Source: Streptosporangiaceae bacterium (GTDB lineage: Bacteria; Actinomycetota; Actinomycetes; Streptosporangiales; Streptosporangiaceae). From it: a stretch of DNA of 6,163 bases. The stretch covers positions 1 through 6,163 of the forward strand of contig JASHTQ010000576.1 in assembly GCA_030040475.1 (NCBI GenBank). The letters run 5' to 3'. Positions 1 to 5,813 of this stretch are shown here, one piece after another. The first letter of the stretch is position 1; the number at the start of each line of letters is the position of its first letter. Both the position numbers and the translations under genes were made by a program. The notes under the pieces are model-generated. The model was given only the letters and a program-made list of their open reading frames with translations. It had not been told where the DNA came from and searched no databases.

Positions 1-1394
1 GCGGCCAGCGGGTCGAGGATCGTGCCCCACGAGGTCTCCCACTCGTAGTTGTTCTGCGGGCCGATGGCCAGGCTGGTGCCGCCGACCGAGGTGACGTACG
101 GGCTCGAGGTCGGGAAGTCGGTCTGGATCTGGTCCGAGCCCGGGTCCTCGGCCGGGCTCTCGTAGCCGGAGTCGCCGGAGGAGAAGAAGAAGCCGATGCC
201 CTCGGCCCCGCCGGCCTGGAAGATCTCGTCGTAGACCGGGATCAGGCTCGCCTCGTCGGTGGGCTCACCCCACGAGTCGCTGACGATGCTGGCCAGGTGG
301 TTGTCGACGATCAGCGCGAGCGCCGCCACAAGGTCCTCGTCGGTGCAGCTTGCCGCGCCGACGTAGGTGATGTTCGCGCCCGGCGCCATGCCGTGCGACG
401 CCTCGACGTCGAGCGTCTCCTCGCCGTACCAGCCCTGCGCGTCGCACTCGTCCGGTGAGGTCAGGGTGAAGTCGCTGGCCAGGTCCTGGGTGTACTGACC
501 GGGCGCGAACTGCGGGTCGCCGGTGGCCTGCGCGTAGGCGTTCGCGTCACTGAGCATGGTCGGCGAGGCGTAGGCGTCGACGATCGCGATCGTCTGGCCC
601 TTGCCCGTCTCCCCTGACTGGGTGACGCCGTAGGCGCCGCGGATCTGGCGGGGGGTATAGCCGCAGTTCGTCCAGGGCTGCTTGACCAGGTCCGCGGACG
701 GCTCGGTTTCCGCGATCTCCTGGTCGTAGTACTGCGAGCACGGCGGCGCGACCCAGTAGTTGTACCCAGGCGGCGGCAGCGTGTCGCCCGGCGTCGCCAT
801 GTGCTTCGCCGTGTCCAGGCCGCTGACGGTCAGCACGTCGCTCGCCACTGCGGCGGGCGCGGTGGCGGACTCCTCGGGCGCTCGGGCGGTCTGGCCGCCG
901 GGCGCCTTGTACATCCCGAACGTCACGCCGAACGCCTGCTCGATCTGGCTCGTCGATCCGGTGACCTCGACGTAACCGCCCACCGGCTCGTTGGCACCGG
1001 TGTCGGATACGGTCAGGCCGTCCCCGCTCAGCCAGCTGTTGACGGCGCTGACCTGCGCCGTTGTCGGCCCGTACTTCGCCATCAGCTGGGACGGGGTCAG
1101 GTAATCGCCGTATAGCGCGTTGCCGGGGGTGGAAACGGCCGTGGCGAAGGCGGCCAGGCCCGCCGGGTTCTGGCCGGCCAGGTACACCCGGGCGGTGATG
1201 CTTCCGTTGGTGACCGCCTGCTGCGACAGCAGCGTGGACGATGTCGCCCAGGTGGGCTGGGTCCCGGCGATCGCAGTCCGCGCCGTGGTGGGCTGCGCCT
1301 GGGCCGTGGCCGTCGTCAGCACACCGACGGCCAGCGCGGTCGCCGCTGCCGTTATCCCGGCGGCACGCAACCCTTTGATAACAATATGTGGCAC
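1..1394 (-). CDS. Secreted S53 (sedolisin/kumamolisin-type) serine-carboxyl peptidase, 3' end beyond window
   Basis: Predicted secreted endopeptidase of family S53, a fold related to subtilisin but using a Ser-Glu-Asp triad, typically active at acid pH. Read on the minus strand, 465 residues are visible. Residues 1-34 are a Sec-type signal peptide (short basic start with K7 and R10, hydrophobic core about 12-30, Ala-rich cleavage region ATAQAQ). Residues about 45-195 form the pro-kumamolisin activation domain, with the typical YGDYLTPSQ stretch near 95-103. A linker with C219 and C244 (possible disulfide) leads to CGYTPRQIRGAYGV, where the mature domain begins. E325 and D329 (ExxxD in GEETLDVE) match the catalytic Glu/Asp, and D408 in SSGDSGYE matches the oxyanion-hole Asp. 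The catalytic serine (SGTSxxxP motif) would lie past the left edge, so activity cannot be confirmed. The GTG start at 1394 is chosen because AAAGGAG lies 8 bases upstream and the signal peptide follows at once. Divergent from ctaG. Family assignment is confident; substrate is unknown. Confidence 0.93.
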   Translation of the reverse strand, partial: MPHIVIKGLRAAGITAAATALAVGVLTTATAQAQPTTARTAIAGTQPTWATSSTLLSQQAVTNGSITARVYLAGQNPAGLAAFATAVSTPGNALYGDYLTPSQLMAKYGPTTAQVSAVNSWLSGDGLTVSDTGANEPVGGYVEVTGSTSQIEQAFGVTFGMYKAPGGQTARAPEESATAPAAVASDVLTVSGLDTAKHMATPGDTLPPPGYNYWVAPPCSQYYDQEIAETEPSADLVKQPWTNCGYTPRQIRGAYGVTQSGETGKGQTIAIVDAYASPTMLSDANAYAQATGDPQFAPGQYTQDLASDFTLTSPDECDAQGWYGEETLDVEASHGMAPGANITYVGAASCTDEDLVAALALIVDNHLASIVSDSWGEPTDEASLIPVYDEIFQAGGAEGIGFFFSSGDSGYESPAEDPGSDQIQTDFPTSSPYVTSVGGTSLAIGPQNNYEWETSWGTILDPLA

Positions 1395-1402
1395 TAGATC
1401 CG

Positions 1403-1409
1403 CTCCTTT
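1403..1409 (-). promoter_or_regulatory. Ribosome binding site of the S53 peptidase gene
   Basis: On the minus strand this reads AAAGGAG, a strong Shine-Dalgarno match, 8 bases before the GTG at 1394. It fixes a non-ATG start and rules out longer forms, since the in-frame sequence upstream has no comparable site and would put extra residues in front of the signal peptide. Confidence 0.75.
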
Positions 1410-1480
1410 GGCCGATGTGATATCTCGATCGGATTCGACGAGGCTTGATCGGACACGGGGAAGCCAGCCCCGGCTGACGA

Positions 1481-1493
1481 ACCCCTACGGGGT
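1481..1493. repeat. Short inverted repeat upstream of the S53 peptidase gene
   Basis: ACCCC-TAC-GGGGT is a perfect dyad with 5-base arms and a 3-base centre, about 87 bases before the protease start codon and downstream of the GATAAT motif on the minus strand. It could form a small leader hairpin or bind a dimeric regulator. Arms this short arise by chance in GC-rich DNA, so the call is tentative. Confidence 0.3.
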
Positions 1494-1661
1494 ACATTCC
1501 GCCATTATCGCCCCAATGCGCAAGTCGGCTTTGGCGGTGTATAGCCCGATTTGATCAGAAACAGAGCTTTATCCCGCACGAAATTCCTGTTTGTTCGCGG
1601 CGTGTTTTGAGCTTCCCGGCCTCCTCGCGCCCCTGGCTGCGCCGGTGCCATCCGGCGGCGG

Positions 1662-1667
1662 TAGCGT
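1662..1667 (+). promoter_or_regulatory. Candidate -10 element for a leaderless ctaG transcript
   Basis: TAGCGT fits the actinobacterial TANNNT -10 consensus and ends exactly 7 bases before the A of the ATG at 1675. That spacing would place the transcription start at the start codon itself, as in leaderless actinobacterial mRNAs. No Shine-Dalgarno sequence precedes this ATG, in agreement. The -35 region is not recognisable. Inference from motif and spacing only. Confidence 0.4.
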
Positions 1668-1674
1668 GGCTGGC

Positions 1675-2688
1675 ATGGGAACCGCGCTCGCGTCGGGGGT
1701 CGGGTACCACGGACCCCCGCCGCTGACGCCGACCCGGGCGCTGGCGGAGTGGACCCTCGACCCGGTGATGCTGGCCCTCATCGTCGTCCTCGGCGCCGGC
1801 TACCTCCTGGGCGTCCGCCTGGTCCGCCGCCGGCCGGGAAGCTGGTCGGTGGCGCGGCCGATCTGGTTCGTGGGCCTTGGGCTCGGCTTCCTGGTGATCG
1901 CCACGATGTCCTGGGTCGGCGTCTACCAGCCGATCCTGTTCTACGCGCGGGCCGTCCAGACGGTCTTGCTCGTCCTGGTGGTCCCGCTGTTCCTGGCCAT
2001 GGGCCGCCCGATCACGCTGGTGATCGCGGTCTTCCCGCGCGCGGGCGCGCGCCTTGAGGCGGTCATCCGGTCACGCCTCGCCCGGGTCCTGACGTTCCCC
2101 GCGATCACCCCGTTCGTCCTGGTGGCCGTGCCGTTCGTGATGTACTTCACGTCCTGGTACACCGCGGTCTTCCACAGCGGCACGGTGCGCGAGCTGACCT
2201 TCCTGGCGCTGATGGCACCCGGCTTCGTGTTCTTCTGGACGCTGCTGCGGGTCGACCCGGTGCCCAAGGCGTACTCCTACGGGGTCTCCATGTGGATCAC
2301 CGGCGCGGAGGTGATCGGCGACGCGTTCCTCGGCCTGGCCGTCATCGCGGACCAGAACCTCCTCGGCGCGTCCTATTACCACGCGCTGGCCTGGCCGTTC
2401 GGGCCGACCCTGCAGACGGACCAGGTGATCGGCGGGGGAGTGCTCTGGATCCTCGGCGACCTGGTCGGCCTGCCGTTCCTCGCCGCGCAGCTGATCCAGC
2501 TGATGCGCGAGGACGAGTCCGACGCGGCCAGGATCGATGCCGAACTGGACGCCAGGCAGGCCGCAGGTACCCCCAAGCCCGTTCTGACGCCGGGGCCACA
2601 GGGAACCCAGTCCGACGATGCCTCAGACACCACCAAGCCCTGGTGGGAAGACGACCCCCGGTTTACCGACCGCTTCAAGCCGACCTGA
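1675..2688 (+). CDS. ctaG: CtaG-type cytochrome c oxidase assembly protein (caa3_CtaG family)
   Basis: Multipass membrane protein of the caa3_CtaG family, known in Bacillus subtilis to be needed for active caa3 oxidase and unrelated to the proteobacterial Cox11 that shares the name. With the ATG at 1675 it is 337 residues. About seven hydrophobic segments are visible (roughly 30-49, 62-78, 92-120, 142-160, 172-191, 205-225, 252-276). The N-terminal PPPLTPTRALAEW, the FTSWYTAVFHS segment near 158-168 and [14 protein letters not shown] near 249-262 fit the family. The hydrophilic tail ends in [10 protein letters not shown] near 321-330. A frame open from TTG 1591 would add 28 residues; the ATG is preferred because the family usually begins shortly before the PPPLTP stretch and because of the -10 motif at leaderless spacing. 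It lies upstream of, but is separated from, the oxidase operon by a minus-strand gene. Its 3' 313 bases lie antisense to the tusA frame. The metal or step it handles is not shown by the sequence. Confidence 0.9.
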   Translation: MGTALASGVGYHGPPPLTPTRALAEWTLDPVMLALIVVLGAGYLLGVRLVRRRPGSWSVARPIWFVGLGLGFLVIATMSWVGVYQPILFYARAVQTVLLVLVVPLFLAMGRPITLVIAVFPRAGARLEAVIRSRLARVLTFPAITPFVLVAVPFVMYFTSWYTAVFHSGTVRELTFLALMAPGFVFFWTLLRVDPVPKAYSYGVSMWITGAEVIGDAFLGLAVIADQNLLGASYYHALAWPFGPTLQTDQVIGGGVLWILGDLVGLPFLAAQLIQLMREDESDAARIDAELDARQAAGTPKPVLTPGPQGTQSDDASDTTKPWWEDDPRFTDRFKPT

Positions 2689-2939
2689 GCTAAGACCATG
2701 CGGCGGATGAACAGTGCCCAGCCGCGCGGGAGCTCCTGGCTGGTCACGAACTCGTGGGCCTTCATCATGCACCAGGAAGGCACGTCGGTATAGGCCGCGG
2801 GATCGTCGGCGAGGACCGCGACCACGGCGCCGAGCGGGACATCCCTGATCTGCTCGGCGAGCATGATGATCGGGATCGGGCACTTACGGCCGAGGGCGTC
2901 GATAGTCAGGACAGGAACGATCGCGGCCGGTGACACCAC
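2376..2939 (-). CDS. TusA-family sulfur-carrier (sulfurtransferase) protein with antisense read-through tail
   Basis: TusA-like proteins are small cytoplasmic carriers that hold a persulfide on a cysteine and pass it on in sulfur relay (tRNA thiolation, cofactor synthesis or sulfur oxidation). Starting at the GTG at 2939, residues 10-81 form a complete TusA domain: [14 protein letters not shown] with the reactive cysteine C20 in the CPxP motif, the ADDPAA motif (44-49), a second cysteine C57, and a C-terminal FIRR end (77-80). The domain normally stops here at about 75-80 residues. No in-frame stop follows, so the frame runs to TAA at 2376-2378, adding about 106 Ser/Arg-rich residues encoded antisense to ctaG that resemble no domain. 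The true product may be only 2697-2939, with a lost stop or sequencing frameshift. An ATG at 3053 would add 38 mostly Arg-rich residues and is unlikely. No clear ribosome binding site precedes either GTG (2939, 2936). Domain call firm; both ends uncertain. Confidence 0.75.
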   Translation of the reverse strand: MVSPAAIVPVLTIDALGRKCPIPIIMLAEQIRDVPLGAVVAVLADDPAAYTDVPSWCMMKAHEFVTSQELPRGWALFIRRMVLAQVGLKRSVNRGSSSHQGLVVSEASSDWVPCGPGVRTGLGVPAACLASSSASILAASDSSSRISWISCAARNGRPTRSPRIQSTPPPITWSVCRVGPNGQASAW

Positions 2940-3003
2940 GGTTCGTTCGGCGGAAAAAGAAGGGACGGAACCGGCGTCGGCGATCGGCCGGCCGCTACGG
3001 CGG

Positions 3004-3019
3004 GGCGCGGCATCGCGCC
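3004..3019. repeat. Inverted repeat in the tusA-ctaC divergent region
   Basis: GGCGCG and CGCGCC are perfect 6-base arms around GCAT. It lies 65 bases upstream of the tusA GTG and 187 bases upstream of the ctaC start. There is no T-run on either side, so it is not an intrinsic terminator. A regulator site or cruciform is possible, but in DNA this GC-rich chance is a fair explanation. Confidence 0.3.
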
Positions 3020-3156
3020 AGAAAAAGCGGGTCCGCCGCCGGTTCATCCGCACACCCTCACGCTCCCATCATGCCCGCCGCGGGCGCCGGTACGCGCGCC
3101 GAGCTCAAAGATGGCGGAAACATGTGGGGGTCGTCGCTGGCTCCGGGGCGGCGCGC

Positions 3157-3162
3157 GATACT
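3157..3162 (+). promoter_or_regulatory. Possible -10 element of the ctaCDF operon
   Basis: GATACT matches four of six bases of TATAAT and lies 43 bases before the TTG start of ctaC, leaving room for a leader carrying the ribosome binding site. The sequence 17 bases upstream (TCGCTG, 3134-3139) is a poor -35. Weak candidate. Confidence 0.2.
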
Positions 3163-3189
3163 GTTTGCACGACACGCTGTAGCAGAACC

Positions 3190-3197
3190 GAGGAAGG
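3190..3197 (+). promoter_or_regulatory. Ribosome binding site that sets the TTG start of ctaC
   Basis: GAGGAAGG is the strongest Shine-Dalgarno match near the oxidase operon and ends 8 bases before TTG at 3206. No ATG or GTG in the ctaC frame has a comparable site: ATG 3122 is upstream of it, and ATG 3311 falls inside the signal-peptide region with no purine-rich site before it. Confidence 0.75.
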
Positions 3198-3205
3198 CCC
3201 TCGCC

Positions 3206-4093
3206 TTGACTACCGACCCCGTCGAGCAGCGCTCGGGCAGACCGGGATCCGCTGGGCGCCCCAGCAGCAGCACCAGCCCCAGTCCCCGCCGGGTGCGCCG
3301 CGCGCGCGCCATGGGCATGACGGTCGCGCTAGCCGTCGGCCTCCTCTGCCTGACCGGCTGCACGAACGACACGTTCACCCGTCTCGGCTTCCCCAACCCG
3401 ATCACCGAGCAGGGCAAGACCGTCCTGACGCTCTGGCAAGGTTCGTGGATCGCCGGCCTGGCGGTCGGGGCCGTGGTCTGGGGGCTGATCCTGTGGGCGG
3501 TGATCTTCCACCGCAAGCGCGGCAACAGGCTCCCGCAGCAGGTCCGCTACAACATGCCGATCGAGATCCTGTACACGGCGGTGCCGTTCGTGCTGATCGC
3601 GGTGTTCTTCTACTTCACCGCCAAGGACGAGAACTACATCGACGCCCTGCCGCCCAACCCGCAGGTGACCGTCAACGTGCTGGGCTTCCAGTGGAGCTGG
3701 CAGTTCAACTACCCGCAGTACGGCGTGACCAACACCGGCGACATGTGGGGCGAGGGCAACTGCTCCGCGGGGCCGCTCTCGCCGGCGTGCGACCTGCCGG
3801 TACTCGAGATCCCCGAGCACGAGACCGTCAGGTTCAACCTGACGTCGGCGGACGTCGTGCACGCGTTCTGGGTGCCCGAGTTCCTCTTCAAGCGCGACGT
3901 CATCCCCGGCCACCCGAACCACTTCGAGGTCACGGTCACGCAGACGGGGACCTTCCTCGGGCACTGCAGCGAGCTGTGCGGCCTTTACCACAGCCGGATG
4001 CTGTTCACGCTGAAGGTAGTGACCCCGCAGCAGTTCCAGACGTACATGGCCGCCGAACAGGCGGCGCAGAAGTCATCCGGGAGCGCGTCTTGA
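3206..4093 (+). CDS. ctaC: Cytochrome c oxidase subunit II (CuA subunit), lipoprotein
   Basis: Subunit II of the aa3 oxidase takes electrons into its binuclear CuA centre on the outer face of the membrane and passes them to subunit I. From the TTG at 3206 it has 295 residues. A long basic n-region (RRVRRAR, 28-34) leads to a hydrophobic signal and lipobox LTGC (49-52), so C52 is probably lipidated. Two membrane helices follow (about 78-101 and 119-137), then the FQWSWQF aromatic motif (161-167) used for electron entry. The cupredoxin domain carries every CuA ligand: H219, C254, E256, C258, H262 and M265. An insertion near 175-197 contains C186 and C195, a possible disulfide typical of an exported loop. 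The start is chosen from GAGGAAGG 8 bases upstream; ATG 3122 would lengthen the n-region and ATG 3311 would shorten it. Its stop overlaps the ctaD start by four bases (TTGA), suggesting translational coupling. All ligands are intact, so it should be functional. Confidence 0.96.
   Translation: MTTDPVEQRSGRPGSAGRPSSSTSPSPRRVRRARAMGMTVALAVGLLCLTGCTNDTFTRLGFPNPITEQGKTVLTLWQGSWIAGLAVGAVVWGLILWAVIFHRKRGNRLPQQVRYNMPIEILYTAVPFVLIAVFFYFTAKDENYIDALPPNPQVTVNVLGFQWSWQFNYPQYGVTNTGDMWGEGNCSAGPLSPACDLPVLEIPEHETVRFNLTSADVVHAFWVPEFLFKRDVIPGHPNHFEVTVTQTGTFLGHCSELCGLYHSRMLFTLKVVTPQQFQTYMAAEQAAQKSSGSAS
4079..4083 (+). promoter_or_regulatory. Ribosome binding site of ctaD inside the ctaC 3' end
   Basis: GGGAG lies within the last codons of ctaC, 6 bases before the TTG at 4090. 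Together with the TTGA stop/start overlap it supports initiation by ribosomes finishing ctaC, which would hold subunits I and II at similar levels. It also settles the start, as no in-frame ATG or GTG is found at a sensible distance. Confidence 0.6.
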
Positions 4094-5799
4094 GCACGAT
4101 CGAGCAGCCGGTCACCGCGACGCCCGAGCGCCAGCTGAGGACCGAGCGCAAGGGGTCGATCCTGGCCTACTGGCTGTCCTCGACCGACCACAAGATCATC
4201 GGGCACCTGTACCTGATCACCTCGTTCTTCTTCTTCCTGTGCGCCGGGATCATGGCCCTGCTGATGCGGATCCAGCTGCTCGGGCCCGACCAGCATTTCG
4301 TGTCCGACCAGCAGTACAACGAGCTGTTCACCATGCACGGCACGCTGATGCTGCTGCTGTTCGCGACCCCGCTGTTCGTCGGGTTCGCGAACGAGCTGAT
4401 CCCGCTGCAGATCGGCTCGCCCGACGTCGCCTTCCCGCGGCTTAACCTGCTGAGCTACTACCTGTTCACGTTCGGCGGCCTGATCCTGCTCGCAAGCTTC
4501 CTCACCCCCGGCGGCTCGGCGTCGTTCGGCTGGTACGCCTACTCGCCGCTGACCAGCGCGATCTACTCACCCGGCGTCGGCGCCGACATGTGGATCATGG
4601 GCCTGGTGCTGTCCGGCTTCGGCACCATCCTCGGCGGGGTCAACTTCGTCACCACGATCTTCTGCATGCGGGCCCCCGGCATGACGATGTTCCGGATGCC
4701 GATGTTCTGCTGGAACGCGCTGCTGACCTCGATGCTGATCCTGATGGCGTTCCCGGTGCTCGCCGCCGCGCTGCTCGTGCTCGAGATCGACCGCCGGCTC
4801 GGCGCGCAGGTATTCAGCGCGCAAAGCGGCGGGGCCATCTTGTGGCAGAACCTGTTCTGGTTCTTCGGCCATCCCGAGGTCTACATCCTCGCGCTGCCGT
4901 TCTTCGGCATCGTGACCGAGATCATCCCCGTGTTCAGCCGCAAGCCGCTGTTCGGCTACAAGACGCTGATCGCCGCGACGATCGCGATCGCCGGCCTGTC
5001 GATGACCGTGTGGGCGCACCACATGTTCACCACCGGCGCGGTCCTGCTGCCGTTCTTCTCGTTCATGACGTTCCTGATCGCGGTGCCGACCGGGGTGAAG
5101 TTCTTCAACTGGGTGGGCACGATGTGGCACGGCCAGCTCACCTTCGAGCCGCCGATGCTGTACTCGATCGGGTTCCTCGTCACGTTCCTGTTCGGCGGCA
5201 TCACCGGCATCATCCTGGCCTCGCCGCCGCTGGACTTCGCGGTGTCGGACTCCTACTTCGTGGTCGCGCACTTCCACTACGTGCTGGCGGGCACGGTGCT
5301 GTTCGCGATGTTCGCCGGCTTTTACTTCTGGTGGCCGAAGATGACCGGCAAGATGCTGAACAGCAGGATAGGCAAGATCCAGTTCTGGCTGATGTTCATC
5401 GGCTTCAACCTGACGTTCCTCGTCCAGCACTGGATCGGCGTCGAGGGCATGCCGCGGCGCGTCGCCAACTACCCCGGCCTGCCCGGCAACGTGACCACGC
5501 TCAACATCATCTCGTCCGTCGGTTCGTGGGTCCTCGCCCTATCCGTCCTCGTGTTCTTCTGGAACGTCTACGTGACCTGGCGGCACGGGGTCAAGGTGAC
5601 CGAAGAGGACCCGTGGGGCTTCTGCAGCTCGCTGGAATGGGCGACGAGCTGCCCGCCGCCGCGGCACAACTTCTACCGGATCCCCAGGATCAGGTCCGAG
5701 CGGCCCGCGTTCGAGGCGCACTACCCGCACATCAAGTGGGGCCGTGACTCCCACGGGCTCGAGCAGACGATCCCGGAACTCTCCCAGACCCCGAAATAG
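4090..5799 (+). CDS. ctaD: Cytochrome c oxidase subunit I (heme a / heme a3-CuB catalytic subunit)
   Basis: Catalytic subunit of the aa3-type heme-copper oxidase: reduces O2 to water at heme a3-CuB and pumps protons across the cytoplasmic membrane. Length is 569 residues from TTG 4090, with 12 or so hydrophobic segments as usual. Ligands visible: H83 (MHGTLM) and H396 for heme a, H394 (AHFHYVL) for heme a3, and H261, H310 and H311 for CuB. Y265 in HPEVY is the tyrosine that cross-links to the CuB histidine. The D-channel residues D112 and N119 (PDVAFPRLN) with E263, and the K-channel lysine K337 (PTGVKFFNW), place it in the A1 group of oxidases. The C-terminal tail with [14 protein letters not shown] (515-528) is of actinobacterial type. 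The start is set by GGGAG at 4079-4083, 6 bases upstream, and the TTGA overlap with the ctaC stop. The same frame is open back to 2863, but that part is out-of-frame ctaC and intergenic sequence, not an N-terminal fusion. ctaF follows after 14 bases. Confidence 0.97.
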   Translation: MSTIEQPVTATPERQLRTERKGSILAYWLSSTDHKIIGHLYLITSFFFFLCAGIMALLMRIQLLGPDQHFVSDQQYNELFTMHGTLMLLLFATPLFVGFANELIPLQIGSPDVAFPRLNLLSYYLFTFGGLILLASFLTPGGSASFGWYAYSPLTSAIYSPGVGADMWIMGLVLSGFGTILGGVNFVTTIFCMRAPGMTMFRMPMFCWNALLTSMLILMAFPVLAAALLVLEIDRRLGAQVFSAQSGGAILWQNLFWFFGHPEVYILALPFFGIVTEIIPVFSRKPLFGYKTLIAATIAIAGLSMTVWAHHMFTTGAVLLPFFSFMTFLIAVPTGVKFFNWVGTMWHGQLTFEPPMLYSIGFLVTFLFGGITGIILASPPLDFAVSDSYFVVAHFHYVLAGTVLFAMFAGFYFWWPKMTGKMLNSRIGKIQFWLMFIGFNLTFLVQHWIGVEGMPRRVANYPGLPGNVTTLNIISSVGSWVLALSVLVFFWNVYVTWRHGVKVTEEDPWGFCSSLEWATSCPPPRHNFYRIPRIRSERPAFEAHYPHIKWGRDSHGLEQTIPELSQTPK

Positions 5800-5813
5800 G
5801 GTAGGTACCTGAC

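Larger units (their letters stand above)
1395..1674. other. Divergent intergenic region between S53 peptidase and ctaG
   Basis: This 280-base stretch holds no convincing gene. It is more AT-rich than its flanks between about 1500 and 1600. Seen for the protease direction (minus strand): -10-like GATAAT at 1504-1509 and TATACA at 1538-1543, neither with a good -35 at standard spacing. Two short dyads lie between these and the protease start: CAGCC-CC-GGCTG at 1465-1476 and ACCCC-TAC-GGGGT at 1481-1493. Either could be a regulator site or an mRNA leader structure; neither matches an operator I recognise. For the ctaG direction the best motif is TAGCGT at 1662-1667. An in-frame TTG at 1591 and a GTG at 1645 could extend ctaG into this region, but neither has a ribosome binding site. 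Confidence 0.5.
2940..3205. other. Divergent intergenic region between tusA and ctaC
   Basis: This 266-base stretch has no gene I can support, although several frames are open through it because of the high GC content. It should hold the promoters for tusA (leftward) and for the oxidase operon (rightward). A perfect 6-base inverted repeat, GGCGCG-GCAT-CGCGCC, lies at 3004-3019 and is not followed by a T-run in either direction, so it is not a standard terminator. A weak -10-like GATACT at 3157-3162 is the best rightward candidate, without a recognisable -35. An ATG at 3122, in frame with ctaC, has no good ribosome binding site. Confidence 0.45.

Noticed and set aside
547..1497. A 316-codon minus-strand frame from an ATG at 1497
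   Set aside because: It is out of frame with the S53 peptidase, whose signal peptide, propeptide and catalytic residues are all recognisable in the frame starting at GTG 1394.
3004..3019. Intrinsic terminator
   Set aside because: The stem is GC-rich, but no T-run follows on either strand, and the location between divergent genes does not call for a terminator.
2930..3205. Extension of ctaC upstream of TTG 3206, including ATG 3122
   Set aside because: The added residues are Arg/Gly-rich without similarity to the family, no ribosome binding site precedes ATG 3122, and a strong one precedes TTG 3206.
2863..4089. The ctaD frame is open for about 409 codons upstream of the chosen start, suggesting a long N-terminal fusion of subunit I
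   Set aside because: The upstream part is ctaC and intergenic sequence read in another frame; its translation is Arg/Ala/Gly/Pro-rich without a domain, and ctaC in its own frame has all CuA ligands.
4567..5430. A 287-codon minus-strand frame antisense to ctaD
   Set aside because: Its translation is His/Arg/Glu/Gln/Asp-rich, typical of antisense of GC-rich membrane-protein codons, and ctaD on the plus strand is unambiguous.
5800..5813. A separate promoter or terminator between ctaD and ctaF
   Set aside because: The gap is only 14 bases and carries the ctaF ribosome binding site; nothing else fits.
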